Source of the DNA: Oscillospiraceae bacterium
GTDB lineage: Bacteria; Bacillota_A; Clostridia; Oscillospirales; Oscillospiraceae
Length of the DNA stretch: 7,168 bases
Reading direction: 5' to 3'
Assembly (NCBI GenBank): GCA_017549325.1
Contig: JAFYVA010000116.1
Coordinates: 1-7,168, forward strand
Shown here: positions 1-5,405 of the stretch, one piece after another
Position numbering within the stretch: position 1 is the first letter of the stretch
Layout of the letters: each line of letters begins with the position of its first letter
The notes under the pieces: model-generated
Seen by the model: only the letters and a program-made list of their open reading frames with translations
Databases searched by the model: none
What the model was told of the DNA's origin: nothing
Program-made: the position numbers and the translations under genes

Positions 1-141
1 ATCGTCCCCCTCTACTTTGAGCGAGTCGACGTGCTCCTCAGCCGCAACGCCGTGGATGCCATCACCCCCACCGCCACAGATCCTTTCTTCGGCCTGGAGA
101 AGTGGAAGGTAAACTGGGGCGAAGCTCCTGCAGCAGAATAA
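1..141 (+). CDS. C-terminal end of a probable peptide ABC transporter solute-binding protein (5' truncated)
   Basis: Frame 1 is open from the window edge and ends in TAA at 139-141, giving the last 46 residues of a protein. The visible tail begins IVPLYFERVDVLLSRNAVD, continues through a TPTATDPFFGLEKWKVNW stretch and ends GEAPAAE. A short 'vPLYf...d.ll...v.g..pt.tdpf...kW' ending resembles the C-terminus of family 5 extracellular solute-binding proteins (OppA/DppA type), which capture peptides outside the cell for an ABC importer. No lipobox, domain core or partner permease is in view, so the assignment rests on the tail alone. The gene converges on the P-type ATPase and shares the terminator at 148-183. 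The start lies outside the window. Confidence 0.55.
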   Translation: MVPLYFERVDVLLSRNAVDAITPTATDPFFGLEKWKVNWGEAPAAE

Positions 142-147
142 TACAGC

Positions 148-183
148 AAAAAATCCGTGTATCTTGCGATACACGGATTTTTT
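148..183. terminator. Bidirectional intrinsic terminator between convergent genes
   Basis: A perfect 16-bp inverted repeat (AAAAAATCCGTGTATC, loop TTGC, GATACACGGATTTTTT) lies 6 bp after the plus-strand stop codon and 15 bp after the minus-strand ATPase stop. The stem has a GC core and ends in A6/T6, so each strand reads as hairpin plus U-tract. It should end transcription of both convergent genes. Confidence 0.9.
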
Positions 184-198
184 ATTGTACTTGTCTGC

Positions 199-2844
199 TT
201 ACTTCTCCATAGCGCGACGCTGGAAGAACTTCACGATCTCCACGATGGGGATCATCAGCAGAGCCAGCACGATGGAGATACCGTACTCGGCCAGAGAGAT
301 GCTGGTGAAGCCAAAGGCGTTGGCCAGGAAGGGCACCTCGCACACCAGCGTGGTCGCCACCAGAGAACCGAGGGCGGCCCAGGCCATCACCTTATTCTTG
401 GTGCGCAGCTTGAAGATGCTGCCGCGCTGAGAGCGCATATTCAGGCTGTGTGCGATCTCGGCCATGGACATGGTGATGAAGGCCATGGTGGTGCCGTCGG
501 GGCTGACACCGCCCATGGGGATCTCCCAGACACCGGACTCCATAAAGTGGCCGATGAAGTAGGCGGCGATGGTCAGGATGGAGACCACCAGGCCCTGATA
601 GGCCACATCGATGCCCATACCGCCGGCAAAGATACCGGCCTTGGCATCGCGGGGACGGCGGCGCATGATGGAGGGCTCGGCCTCCTCCATGCCCAGTGCC
701 AGAGCGGGGAAGCAGTCGGTCACCAGGTTGATCCACAGCAGGTGGACGGGACGGAGAATGGTAAAGCCCATCAGCGTCGCCACGAAGATGGAGATAACCT
801 CGCTCATGTTGGAGGACAGCAGGAACTGGATGGCCTTGCGGATGTTGTCGTAGATACGGCGGCCTTCCTCAACGGCGCCCACGATGGTGGCGAAGTTGTC
901 GTCGGCCAGCACCATGTCGGCCACGTTCTTGGTCACATCGGTACCGGTGATACCCATACCCACGCCGATGTCGGCGGACTTGATGGAGGGTGCGTCGTTG
1001 ACGCCGTCACCGGTCATAGCGGTGACATAGCCGGCGTTGCGCCAGGCGTTGACGATGCGGGTCTTGTGCTCGGGCTGAACGCGGGCGTACACAGAGATAT
1101 TGCGGAAAGCCTCCTCAAAGGCGGCGTCATCCATCTCGTTGAGCTCAGAGCCGGTAACGGCACGCATGCCGTCCTCCAGAATGCCCAGCTCCTTGGCGAT
1201 GGCCACGGCGGTGTCCACATGGTCACCGGTGATCATGATGGGGCGGATACCGGCGCCGCGGCACTCCACGATGGCGTCCTTCACCTCGGGACGGACGGGA
1301 TCGATCATGCCGGCCAGACCCAGGAAGCACAGCTCCTGCTCCAGATCGGCAGGCTCATAGGAGGCGGGCTCGGCATCCCAGATGCGCTCGGCGGCGGCCA
1401 GCACGCGCAGGGCGCGGTCGGCCATGGCCTTGTTGGCGGCAAGGATCTCCGCCTTGGCCTCCTCGGTCATGGGCAGCACCTGGCCGTCCTTGAGATAGCT
1501 GACGCAGCGGCCCAGGATCACATCGGGGCCACCCTTGGTATACTGCACGAACTTGCCGTCCTTGGCATGGACGGTGGACATCATCTTACGGCCGGAGTCG
1601 AAGGGTGCCTCACCCACACGGGGCGTCTGGGCCTGCATGACGGGCTTGGCAAGACCCAGCTTGTTGGCCCAGACCACCAGAGCGGCCTCGGTAGGCTCGC
1701 CGGTGGAGGTGCCGTCGTCATTGAGCACGGCGTCGCAGCACAGCGCCATGGCGCGGGCGATATGATCGGCCTCGGCGCCGTAGGAATCCACCACGGTCAT
1801 CTTATTCTGGGTCAGCGTGCCGGTCTTATCCGAGCAGATGATCTGGGCGCAGCCCAGCGTCTCCACGGCGGTAAGACGGCGGATAATGGCACTGCGGCGG
1901 GACATATTGGTCACGCCGATGGACAGCACCACGGTAACCACGGCGGCCAGACCCTCGGGGATGGCGGCCACGGCCAGAGACACGGCCACCATGAAGGAGT
2001 CCAGTGCCACATCCAGAGAGAAGGAGCCGGCGCGCCAGAGCTGCACGCCGAAGATCAGCACGCAGATGGCCAGCACCAGCTTGGTGAGGATACCGCTCAG
2101 CTGCGTCAGCTTACGCTGCAGGGGGGTCTGACCCTCGGCGGCGTTGGCAAGGGCGTCGGCGATCTTGCCCATCTCGGTGTCCATACCGGTACCGGTAATG
2201 ACGGCCTTACCGCGTCCGTAGACCACGGTGGAACCCATGTACACCATGTTCTTGCGGTCGCCCAGAGAGACGTCCTTCTGCTCTTCCTTGAGATTGATGA
2301 TATCGATGAACTTGGTGACGGGGACGCTCTCGCCGGTGAGTGCGGCCTCCTCGATCTTCATGCTGGCGCACTCCAGCAGGCGGCCGTCGGCGGGCACGGC
2401 ATCGCCGGCCTCCAGCACCACGACATCGCCCACCACCAGATCCTCACTGCGCACGGCGACCACGCTGCCGTCGCGCAGCACCTTACTGGTAGCGGCGGCC
2501 ATCTGCTGCAACGCTTCGATGGCTTTTTCCGCCTTGTTCTCCTGATACACGCCCAGCACGGCGTTGACCACTACCACGAACAGGATGATGATCACGTCGG
2601 CGAAGCTCTCGTTCTCCACGATGGCCAGCACGGCGCTGATGGCGGCGGCGGCCAGCAGGATGATGATCATCGGGTCTGCCAGCTGCTTGAGGAACTGCTT
2701 GAAGATGGAGTCCTTCTTTCCCTCGGCCAGCTTGTTCTTGCCGTTCTTTGCCAGACGCGCCTCGGCCTCAGCGGAGGTCAGACCCGCAGCCGAAGAGCCG
2801 ACTTCTTCAAAAACGGCGCTTGTTTCTTCCAGATAATGCTTCAT
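199..2844 (-). CDS. Calcium-type P-type (P2A/SERCA-like) cation-transporting ATPase, probable Ca2+/Mn2+ exporter
   Basis: This is a complete 881-residue P2A ATPase, an integral membrane pump that exports divalent cations using ATP. The ATG at 2844 has AAAGGAGA about 7 nt upstream. Domains in order: N-terminal cation-ATPase domain (about 1-50); M1-M2 (about 55-100); actuator domain with TGES at 170-173; M3-M4 (about 252-312) with IPEGL at 295-299; P domain with DKTGTLT and phospho-acceptor D339; nucleotide-binding domain with KGGPD at 437-441; ITGD at 538-541; TGDGVNDAP at 611-619; and six C-terminal membrane segments. By manual alignment to SERCA, both Ca2+ sites look intact: E297 (E309), N679 and E682 (N768, E771), N706, T709 and D710 (N796, T799, D800) and E796 (E908). 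The length is normal for bacterial members, and no frameshift is seen. The gene appears monocistronic: a terminator follows it, and a yybP-ykoY-type riboswitch, terminator and promoter precede it. Family membership is certain. The metal actually moved (Ca2+, Mn2+ or both) is inferred from the riboswitch. Confidence 0.95.
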   Translation of the reverse strand: MKHYLEETSAVFEEVGSSAAGLTSAEAEARLAKNGKNKLAEGKKDSIFKQFLKQLADPMIIILLAAAAISAVLAIVENESFADVIIILFVVVVNAVLGVYQENKAEKAIEALQQMAAATSKVLRDGSVVAVRSEDLVVGDVVVLEAGDAVPADGRLLECASMKIEEAALTGESVPVTKFIDIINLKEEQKDVSLGDRKNMVYMGSTVVYGRGKAVITGTGMDTEMGKIADALANAAEGQTPLQRKLTQLSGILTKLVLAICVLIFGVQLWRAGSFSLDVALDSFMVAVSLAVAAIPEGLAAVVTVVLSIGVTNMSRRSAIIRRLTAVETLGCAQIICSDKTGTLTQNKMTVVDSYGAEADHIARAMALCCDAVLNDDGTSTGEPTEAALVVWANKLGLAKPVMQAQTPRVGEAPFDSGRKMMSTVHAKDGKFVQYTKGGPDVILGRCVSYLKDGQVLPMTEEAKAEILAANKAMADRALRVLAAAERIWDAEPASYEPADLEQELCFLGLAGMIDPVRPEVKDAIVECRGAGIRPIMITGDHVDTAVAIAKELGILEDGMRAVTGSELNEMDDAAFEEAFRNISVYARVQPEHKTRIVNAWRNAGYVTAMTGDGVNDAPSIKSADIGVGMGITGTDVTKNVADMVLADDNFATIVGAVEEGRRIYDNIRKAIQFLLSSNMSEVISIFVATLMGFTILRPVHLLWINLVTDCFPALALGMEEAEPSIMRRRPRDAKAGIFAGGMGIDVAYQGLVVSILTIAAYFIGHFMESGVWEIPMGGVSPDGTTMAFITMSMAEIAHSLNMRSQRGSIFKLRTKNKVMAWAALGSLVATTLVCEVPFLANAFGFTSISLAEYGISIVLALLMIPIVEIVKFFQRRAMEK

Positions 2845-2874
2845 ACGGTTTCTCCTTTCAGAGTAAAATAGACG

Positions 2875-2921
2875 AAAAAAAGAGCCCCACGTACAGTAAC
2901 AAAGTGCTGCACATGAGTCTC
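2875..2921 (-). terminator. Riboswitch-controlled intrinsic terminator in the ATPase leader
   Basis: On the minus strand, GAGACTCATGTGC (2909-2921) can pair with GTACGTGGGGCTC (2882-2894). Twelve of 13 positions pair, three as G-U wobbles, with one A-G mismatch. Seven U residues (2875-2881) follow directly. The hairpin ends about 30 nt before the ATPase start codon. Its 5' arm reuses the aptamer's closing strand and the conserved CGAGAC segment, so terminator and folded aptamer should exclude each other. The sequence supports the pairing; the regulatory direction is inferred from the family. Confidence 0.8.
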
Positions 2922-3008
2922 GTTATTACGGACAAACCAGACGGCAGGTGCCGCCATGATGTTGACTTGCCCCGCGCAGCAGCCGCCGCGCGCAACTACT
3001 CCCCCATG
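2912..3008 (-). promoter_or_regulatory. yybP-ykoY family (Mn2+-sensing) riboswitch aptamer
   Basis: Read on the minus strand, the leader contains the signature GGGGGAGTAG (2996-3005) at the 5' side and AACGAGAC near the 3' side, the two loop segments that form the metal site in this riboswitch family. P1 is CATGGG (3003-3008) with CTCATG (2912-2917). One arm is GC-rich and closed by TTGC/GCAA (2992-2995 with 2967-2970). The other carries GTCAACATCATGG and a GGCGG/CCGTC hairpin (2940-2955). The span of about 97 nt fits the family. Known members bind Mn2+ and raise expression of Mn exporters and P-type ATPases, including a Ca2+-type ATPase in lactic acid bacteria. Here the aptamer precedes exactly such a pump and overlaps a terminator, the layout of an ON switch. 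Confidence 0.87.
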
Positions 3009-3009
3009 A

Positions 3010-3047
3010 TTGGACGCCGCGGGCCGCTGTGGCCGCTCCTCATCCAA
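3010..3047 (-). other. Possible 5' leader hairpin before the riboswitch
   Basis: On the minus strand TTGGA (3043-3047) can pair with TCCAA (3010-3014), enclosing a GC-rich segment with GGCC pairing internally. It sits between the likely transcription start and aptamer P1, directly stacked against P1. It may insulate or extend the aptamer fold, but the stem is short and a functional role is only a guess. Confidence 0.35.
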
Positions 3048-3069
3048 GTAGGAATCTTAATTTTTAAAA

Positions 3070-3099
3070 AGTATACCACATTTGTCATATTTTACGCAA
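3070..3099 (-). promoter_or_regulatory. Promoter of the riboswitch-ATPase transcript (extended -10)
   Basis: On the minus strand TATACT (3070-3075) is preceded by TGG, giving an extended -10. TTGCGT (3094-3099) lies 18 nt upstream as a weak -35. The region is AT-rich and sits between the upstream gene's terminator and the riboswitch. Initiation would be near 3063, giving a leader of about 220 nt that includes the whole aptamer. No operator palindrome is evident. Confidence 0.7.
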
Positions 3100-3130
3100 G
3101 AGGGAAGTTTGTAAAATTTTCTTGCATCGC

Positions 3131-3160
3131 AAAAAAAGAGCCCCGAAGGGCTCTTTTTTT
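3131..3160 (-). terminator. Intrinsic terminator of the surface-protein gene
   Basis: A perfect 13-bp stem (AAAAAAAGAGCCC, loop CGAA, GGGCTCTTTTTTT) lies 27 bp after the stop codon of the surface-protein gene. Read on the minus strand, the loop is TTCG and a U7 tract follows. It also works on paper in the other direction. It separates this gene from the ATPase promoter, whose -35 starts about 30 bp further on. Confidence 0.92.
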
Positions 3161-3187
3161 GTTAGTCAGCAGTAGATGCGGCGAAAC

Positions 3188-4765
3188 TTAGTGCTTCTTC
3201 TTCAGCACCACAGCGGAACCGGCAGCAGCCATGACGGACATACCGACATACATAGCGATACCGGCGTCGAAGGTCTGAGCAGACTGGACGGTGCTAGAGG
3301 TGGTGCCAGTGACGGGAGTCTGGACGGCGACAGCACCAGCAACATAGTAGTAGTTAGCGGCCACACCAGAGGTGATCTTCACATACTGCTTGCCATCGAA
3401 GGAACCAGCCTTAGCATAAACAGCGATCACGCCCTTGCAATCAGCGCACTTGACGGAGGTGATGGCACCGGTCTTGGCATCATAGGAAGCAACGGTAGCA
3501 GTGGTCCAGTTGTGATCCTTAGCAGTAGCCTCGCCATAGTAAACGACCATGTTGCCGTTCACCAGAGCATACTTCTCGACGCCGGGAACAACAGTGTTCT
3601 TAGCAGCGTAGTACTTGCCATTCACGACAACGTAGACATCCTCGTTAGCACCGACCATGCCGCAGGTAGCGGTCTTGGGAGCGGTGTACAGGGAAACGGG
3701 AGTGGCATCGAAATCAGCGGGGACGGGCATCTCACGGACATAGACGGAGCCGACGTTCTTGATGGTGAACATGTAGTCGGCAACGGACTTGTCGCACTCA
3801 ACGAAAGTTCTGGCAGAGGCGCCGGCAGAGACCTGATACCAAGCGGGGACAAAGGTAGTGGTGGTCTTGCCGTTGACGGTAGAAGTATTGGTCACAGAAG
3901 CAACCTTAACGATAGCGGTGAGGCCAGTGGTATCCTGCTTGACGCCATAAGGATCGGTGACGGTCAGATCCTTGATGTCATAGGTGGTGGTGTTACCAGC
4001 GGGAGTAGCCTTGGCAACCTCACCATTGACAATAGCATAGCCATCTGCCATGTACTCACTCACGTCATCGGCGAACGTGCCGCCGGTGATATTGCCGTTG
4101 CTATCAACCTCGATATCCTGGCCGACGATGACCTCACCGTTCGCACCAACGCCTGCGGCCTCATAACCGGAAGCGACATAGCTCTGCTCGTCGCCTGCGG
4201 GCTCAGCAGCATCGGTGGGATCAAAGCCCTTGAAAATACCACCGTTGACAATCACTTTGGCCGTACCGGCAGTATAGTTTGCATCAAAGCAGTTCAGCAC
4301 TTCGCCATAACCGTTGCCGGCAGTGGACTGCTGCTGGACGGCGAAATAACCGCTGTTAACAGTCAGCGTACCCTCTTTCACATAGACAGAAGAGCAGTTG
4401 CCGATATACTCGCCGCCGTTAATCACGCAAGCTGCGCCACCGCGGATATCGATAGCATAGCAGTCGTTTTCCTTGGCCTTCACAGTACCGTCACCGTTGA
4501 TGGTGAGGGTTCCACCCTGAACAGAAATCAGAGACCAAGCGCCCGTAGACGTGTTCCAGATATCAGCAGTATTGGAAATCGTGTAGCCATTCAGGTTCAG
4601 GGTAGTGTTTTCGGTCACCACCCACTGCTCGGACAAAACGACATCTTCGGTCAGGTTGACGACGCCATTTTGGGCAGCGGGCATTTCCGTAGCGGCACCC
4701 CATGCGATGGTGGTCAGGCTCAGAGCCATGACGAGGGCCAGAGCCAAGGATATGAACTTTTTCAT
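3188..4765 (-). CDS. Secreted beta-helix-like surface protein with C-terminal membrane tail
   Basis: The protein has 525 residues from the ATG at 4765, chosen because GGAGG lies 8 nt upstream and a signal peptide follows directly; an upstream in-frame GTG at 4840 falls inside the promoter. Residues 1-23 form a signal peptide (MKKFISLALALVMALSLTT, then IAWG). Residues about 35-180 carry short beta-rich, Gly/Asn-rich repeats such as GTLTINGDGTV, ACVINGGEYIG, GTLTVNSGYFAV and KVIVNGGIFKG, suggesting a right-handed beta-helix. Residues 228-249 contain GGTFADDVSEYMADGYAIVN, a block familiar from clostridial surface proteins. Residues about 260-490 are Thr/Val/Tyr-rich and beta-like, with a CADC pair at 440-443. 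The C-terminus has TFDAGIAMYVGMS (498-510), a hydrophobic segment and KKKH, a probable membrane anchor. No LPXTG motif, SLH domain or catalytic motif is seen. The gene is monocistronic with its own promoter and terminator. Surface location is well supported; adhesin or polysaccharide-binding roles would be guesses. Confidence 0.85.
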   Translation of the reverse strand: MKKFISLALALVMALSLTTIAWGAATEMPAAQNGVVNLTEDVVLSEQWVVTENTTLNLNGYTISNTADIWNTSTGAWSLISVQGGTLTINGDGTVKAKENDCYAIDIRGGAACVINGGEYIGNCSSVYVKEGTLTVNSGYFAVQQQSTAGNGYGEVLNCFDANYTAGTAKVIVNGGIFKGFDPTDAAEPAGDEQSYVASGYEAAGVGANGEVIVGQDIEVDSNGNITGGTFADDVSEYMADGYAIVNGEVAKATPAGNTTTYDIKDLTVTDPYGVKQDTTGLTAIVKVASVTNTSTVNGKTTTTFVPAWYQVSAGASARTFVECDKSVADYMFTIKNVGSVYVREMPVPADFDATPVSLYTAPKTATCGMVGANEDVYVVVNGKYYAAKNTVVPGVEKYALVNGNMVVYYGEATAKDHNWTTATVASYDAKTGAITSVKCADCKGVIAVYAKAGSFDGKQYVKITSGVAANYYYVAGAVAVQTPVTGTTSSTVQSAQTFDAGIAMYVGMSVMAAAGSAVVLKKKH

Positions 4766-4831
4766 GTTCCTTTCCTCCAAAAAATTGATTTGTGTAAAAT
4801 GAACGCGGTTAAAGTTAATTTTATAGTTTAC

Positions 4832-4860
4832 AGTATGCACCCGTTTTCGAATTATGTCAA
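4832..4860 (-). promoter_or_regulatory. Sigma-70-type promoter of the surface-protein gene
   Basis: On the minus strand a consensus TTGACA -35 (4855-4860) is followed after 17 nt by CATACT (4832-4837), with TG directly before it. Initiation near 4825 gives a leader of about 60 nt before the GGAGG ribosome binding site. The perfect -35 and spacing suggest substantial expression, as is usual for envelope proteins. The promoter also rules out the GTG at 4840 as a start codon. Confidence 0.72.
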
Positions 4861-4910
4861 CGATTTCCAGCGAATTGTTACTATTTGTAATTTATTATCC
4901 ATTTTTTGGA

Positions 4911-4939
4911 GAAAACGAAACGACACCCGAAGGTGCCGT
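4911..4939 (-). terminator. Likely terminator hairpin with UUCG loop upstream of the surface-protein promoter
   Basis: On the minus strand ACGGCACC, loop TTCG and GGTGTCGT (4920-4939) form an 8-bp stem with one mismatch and a C(UUCG)G loop, followed by TTTCGTTTTC. This fits an intrinsic terminator for transcripts arriving from the right, as a second stop after 5366-5400. The interrupted U-tract and the mismatch keep confidence moderate. Confidence 0.5.
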
Positions 4940-5006
4940 TGAGGAATGATGCTATTGCGTTGCAACCCACCAAAGGCCCCTTTTGGTAAAGGGGGCTGTC
5001 AGCGAA

Positions 5007-5132
5007 GCTGACTGAGAGGGCTGTTAAAAATCTCGTAACGCCCTCTCCGCCCCTTCGGGGCACCTCTCCCACAGGGAGAGGCAAGAGGGGTTCTTCCGCA
5101 GCTCTTGTGGCACACAAGCCAAAGGCCCCCTT
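5007..5132. repeat. Direct repeat unit, copy A (126 bp)
   Basis: This stretch matches 5176-5301 at 125 of 126 positions, offset 169 bp, with the only difference G at 5089 against A at 5258. It holds the GGGAGAGG and CACAAG hairpins and ends AAAGGCCCCCTT, which overlaps terminal-repeat sequence. The preceding hairpin is GTCAGC-GAA-GCTGAC. Confidence 0.95.
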
Positions 5133-5175
5133 GTTGGCTCTTGGCTCCCCCTTCGGGGGAGCTGTCAGCCGCAAG

Positions 5176-5301
5176 GCTGACTGAGAGGGCTGTTAAAAAT
5201 CTCGTAACGCCCTCTCCGCCCCTTCGGGGCACCTCTCCCACAGGGAGAGGCAAGAGGAGTTCTTCCGCAGCTCTTGTGGCACACAAGCCAAAGGCCCCCT
5301 T
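5176..5301. repeat. Direct repeat unit, copy B (126 bp)
   Basis: This is the second copy of the unit at 5007-5132, with one substitution. Its leading hairpin is GTCAGCC-GCAA-GGCTGAC (5164-5181), one base pair longer than in copy A and with a different loop, so pairing is kept although the bases differ. The 43 bp between the copies includes the GCTCCCCC/GGGGGAGC palindrome. Confidence 0.95.
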
Positions 5302-5365
5302 TACCAAAAGGGGCCTTTGGTGCGCAGCACCTCAACAAATTATTCATCATTCACTATTCATTACA

Positions 5366-5400
5366 TAAAAAAGAGACCGCTTACTGCGGTCTCTTTTTTA
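5366..5400 (-). terminator. Intrinsic terminator of the nfnAB-like operon
   Basis: A perfect 15-bp inverted repeat (TAAAAAAGAGACCGC, loop TTACT, GCGGTCTCTTTTTTA) lies 5 bp after the gltA/nfnB stop codon. On the minus strand the GC-rich stem is followed by a U6 tract. The symmetrical A/T flanks make it usable in both directions. The AT-rich bases 5323-5365 between it and the repeat element hold nothing recognisable. Confidence 0.92.
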
Positions 5401-5405
5401 TGTAC

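Larger units (their letters stand above)
4968..5322. mobile_element. MITE-like non-coding repeat element with 28-bp terminal inverted repeats
   Basis: The left end 4968-4995 (starts CACCAAAGGCCCCTTTTGG) is the exact reverse complement of 5295-5322, giving 28 bp of perfect terminal inverted repeat around a 355-bp element. The inside is a string of strong palindromes: GTCAGC/GCTGAC (4998-5012), CCTCTCCC/GGGAGAGG (5063-5081), CTTGTG/CACAAG (5104-5118), GCTCCCCC/GGGGGAGC (5144-5162), plus second copies. No transposase or credible protein is encoded. Frames open across it read as low-complexity products such as CGRGAPKGRRG. Similar hairpin-rich repeats are common between genes in Oscillospiraceae. 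No clear target-site duplication is visible, so mobility is inferred from structure only. Confidence 0.7.

Noticed and set aside
157..2871. 904-codon plus-strand open frame opposite the ATPase
   Set aside because: It is in exact codon register antisense to a full P-type ATPase, its product is an implausible His/Gly/Asp-rich string, and its openness is explained by missing TTA, CTA and TCA codons in the ATPase.
2748..3191. Open frames of 68 and 147 codons across the ATPase leader
   Set aside because: They cover the riboswitch, terminator and promoter, whose sequence is better explained as RNA structure, and show no protein-like composition.
4766..4840. Alternative GTG start extending the surface protein by 25 residues
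   Set aside because: The extension overlaps the -10 region and would put 25 polar residues before a normal signal peptide. The ATG at 4765 has a good GGAGG at the right distance.
3176..4942. 588-codon plus-strand open frame opposite the surface protein
   Set aside because: Same antisense-register artefact. It has no ribosome binding site, starts beside a terminator and runs through the surface protein's promoter.
4998..5301. Possible CRISPR array
   Set aside because: There are only two long copies (126 bp) with a 43-bp gap, a palindromic interior and no cas genes. The geometry is wrong for CRISPR.
4881..5368. Several open frames of about 60-100 codons inside the repeat element on both strands
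   Set aside because: They translate the palindromes (for example CGRGAPKGRRG), recur in both repeat copies, lack ribosome binding sites and match the spurious proteins often predicted from such repeats.
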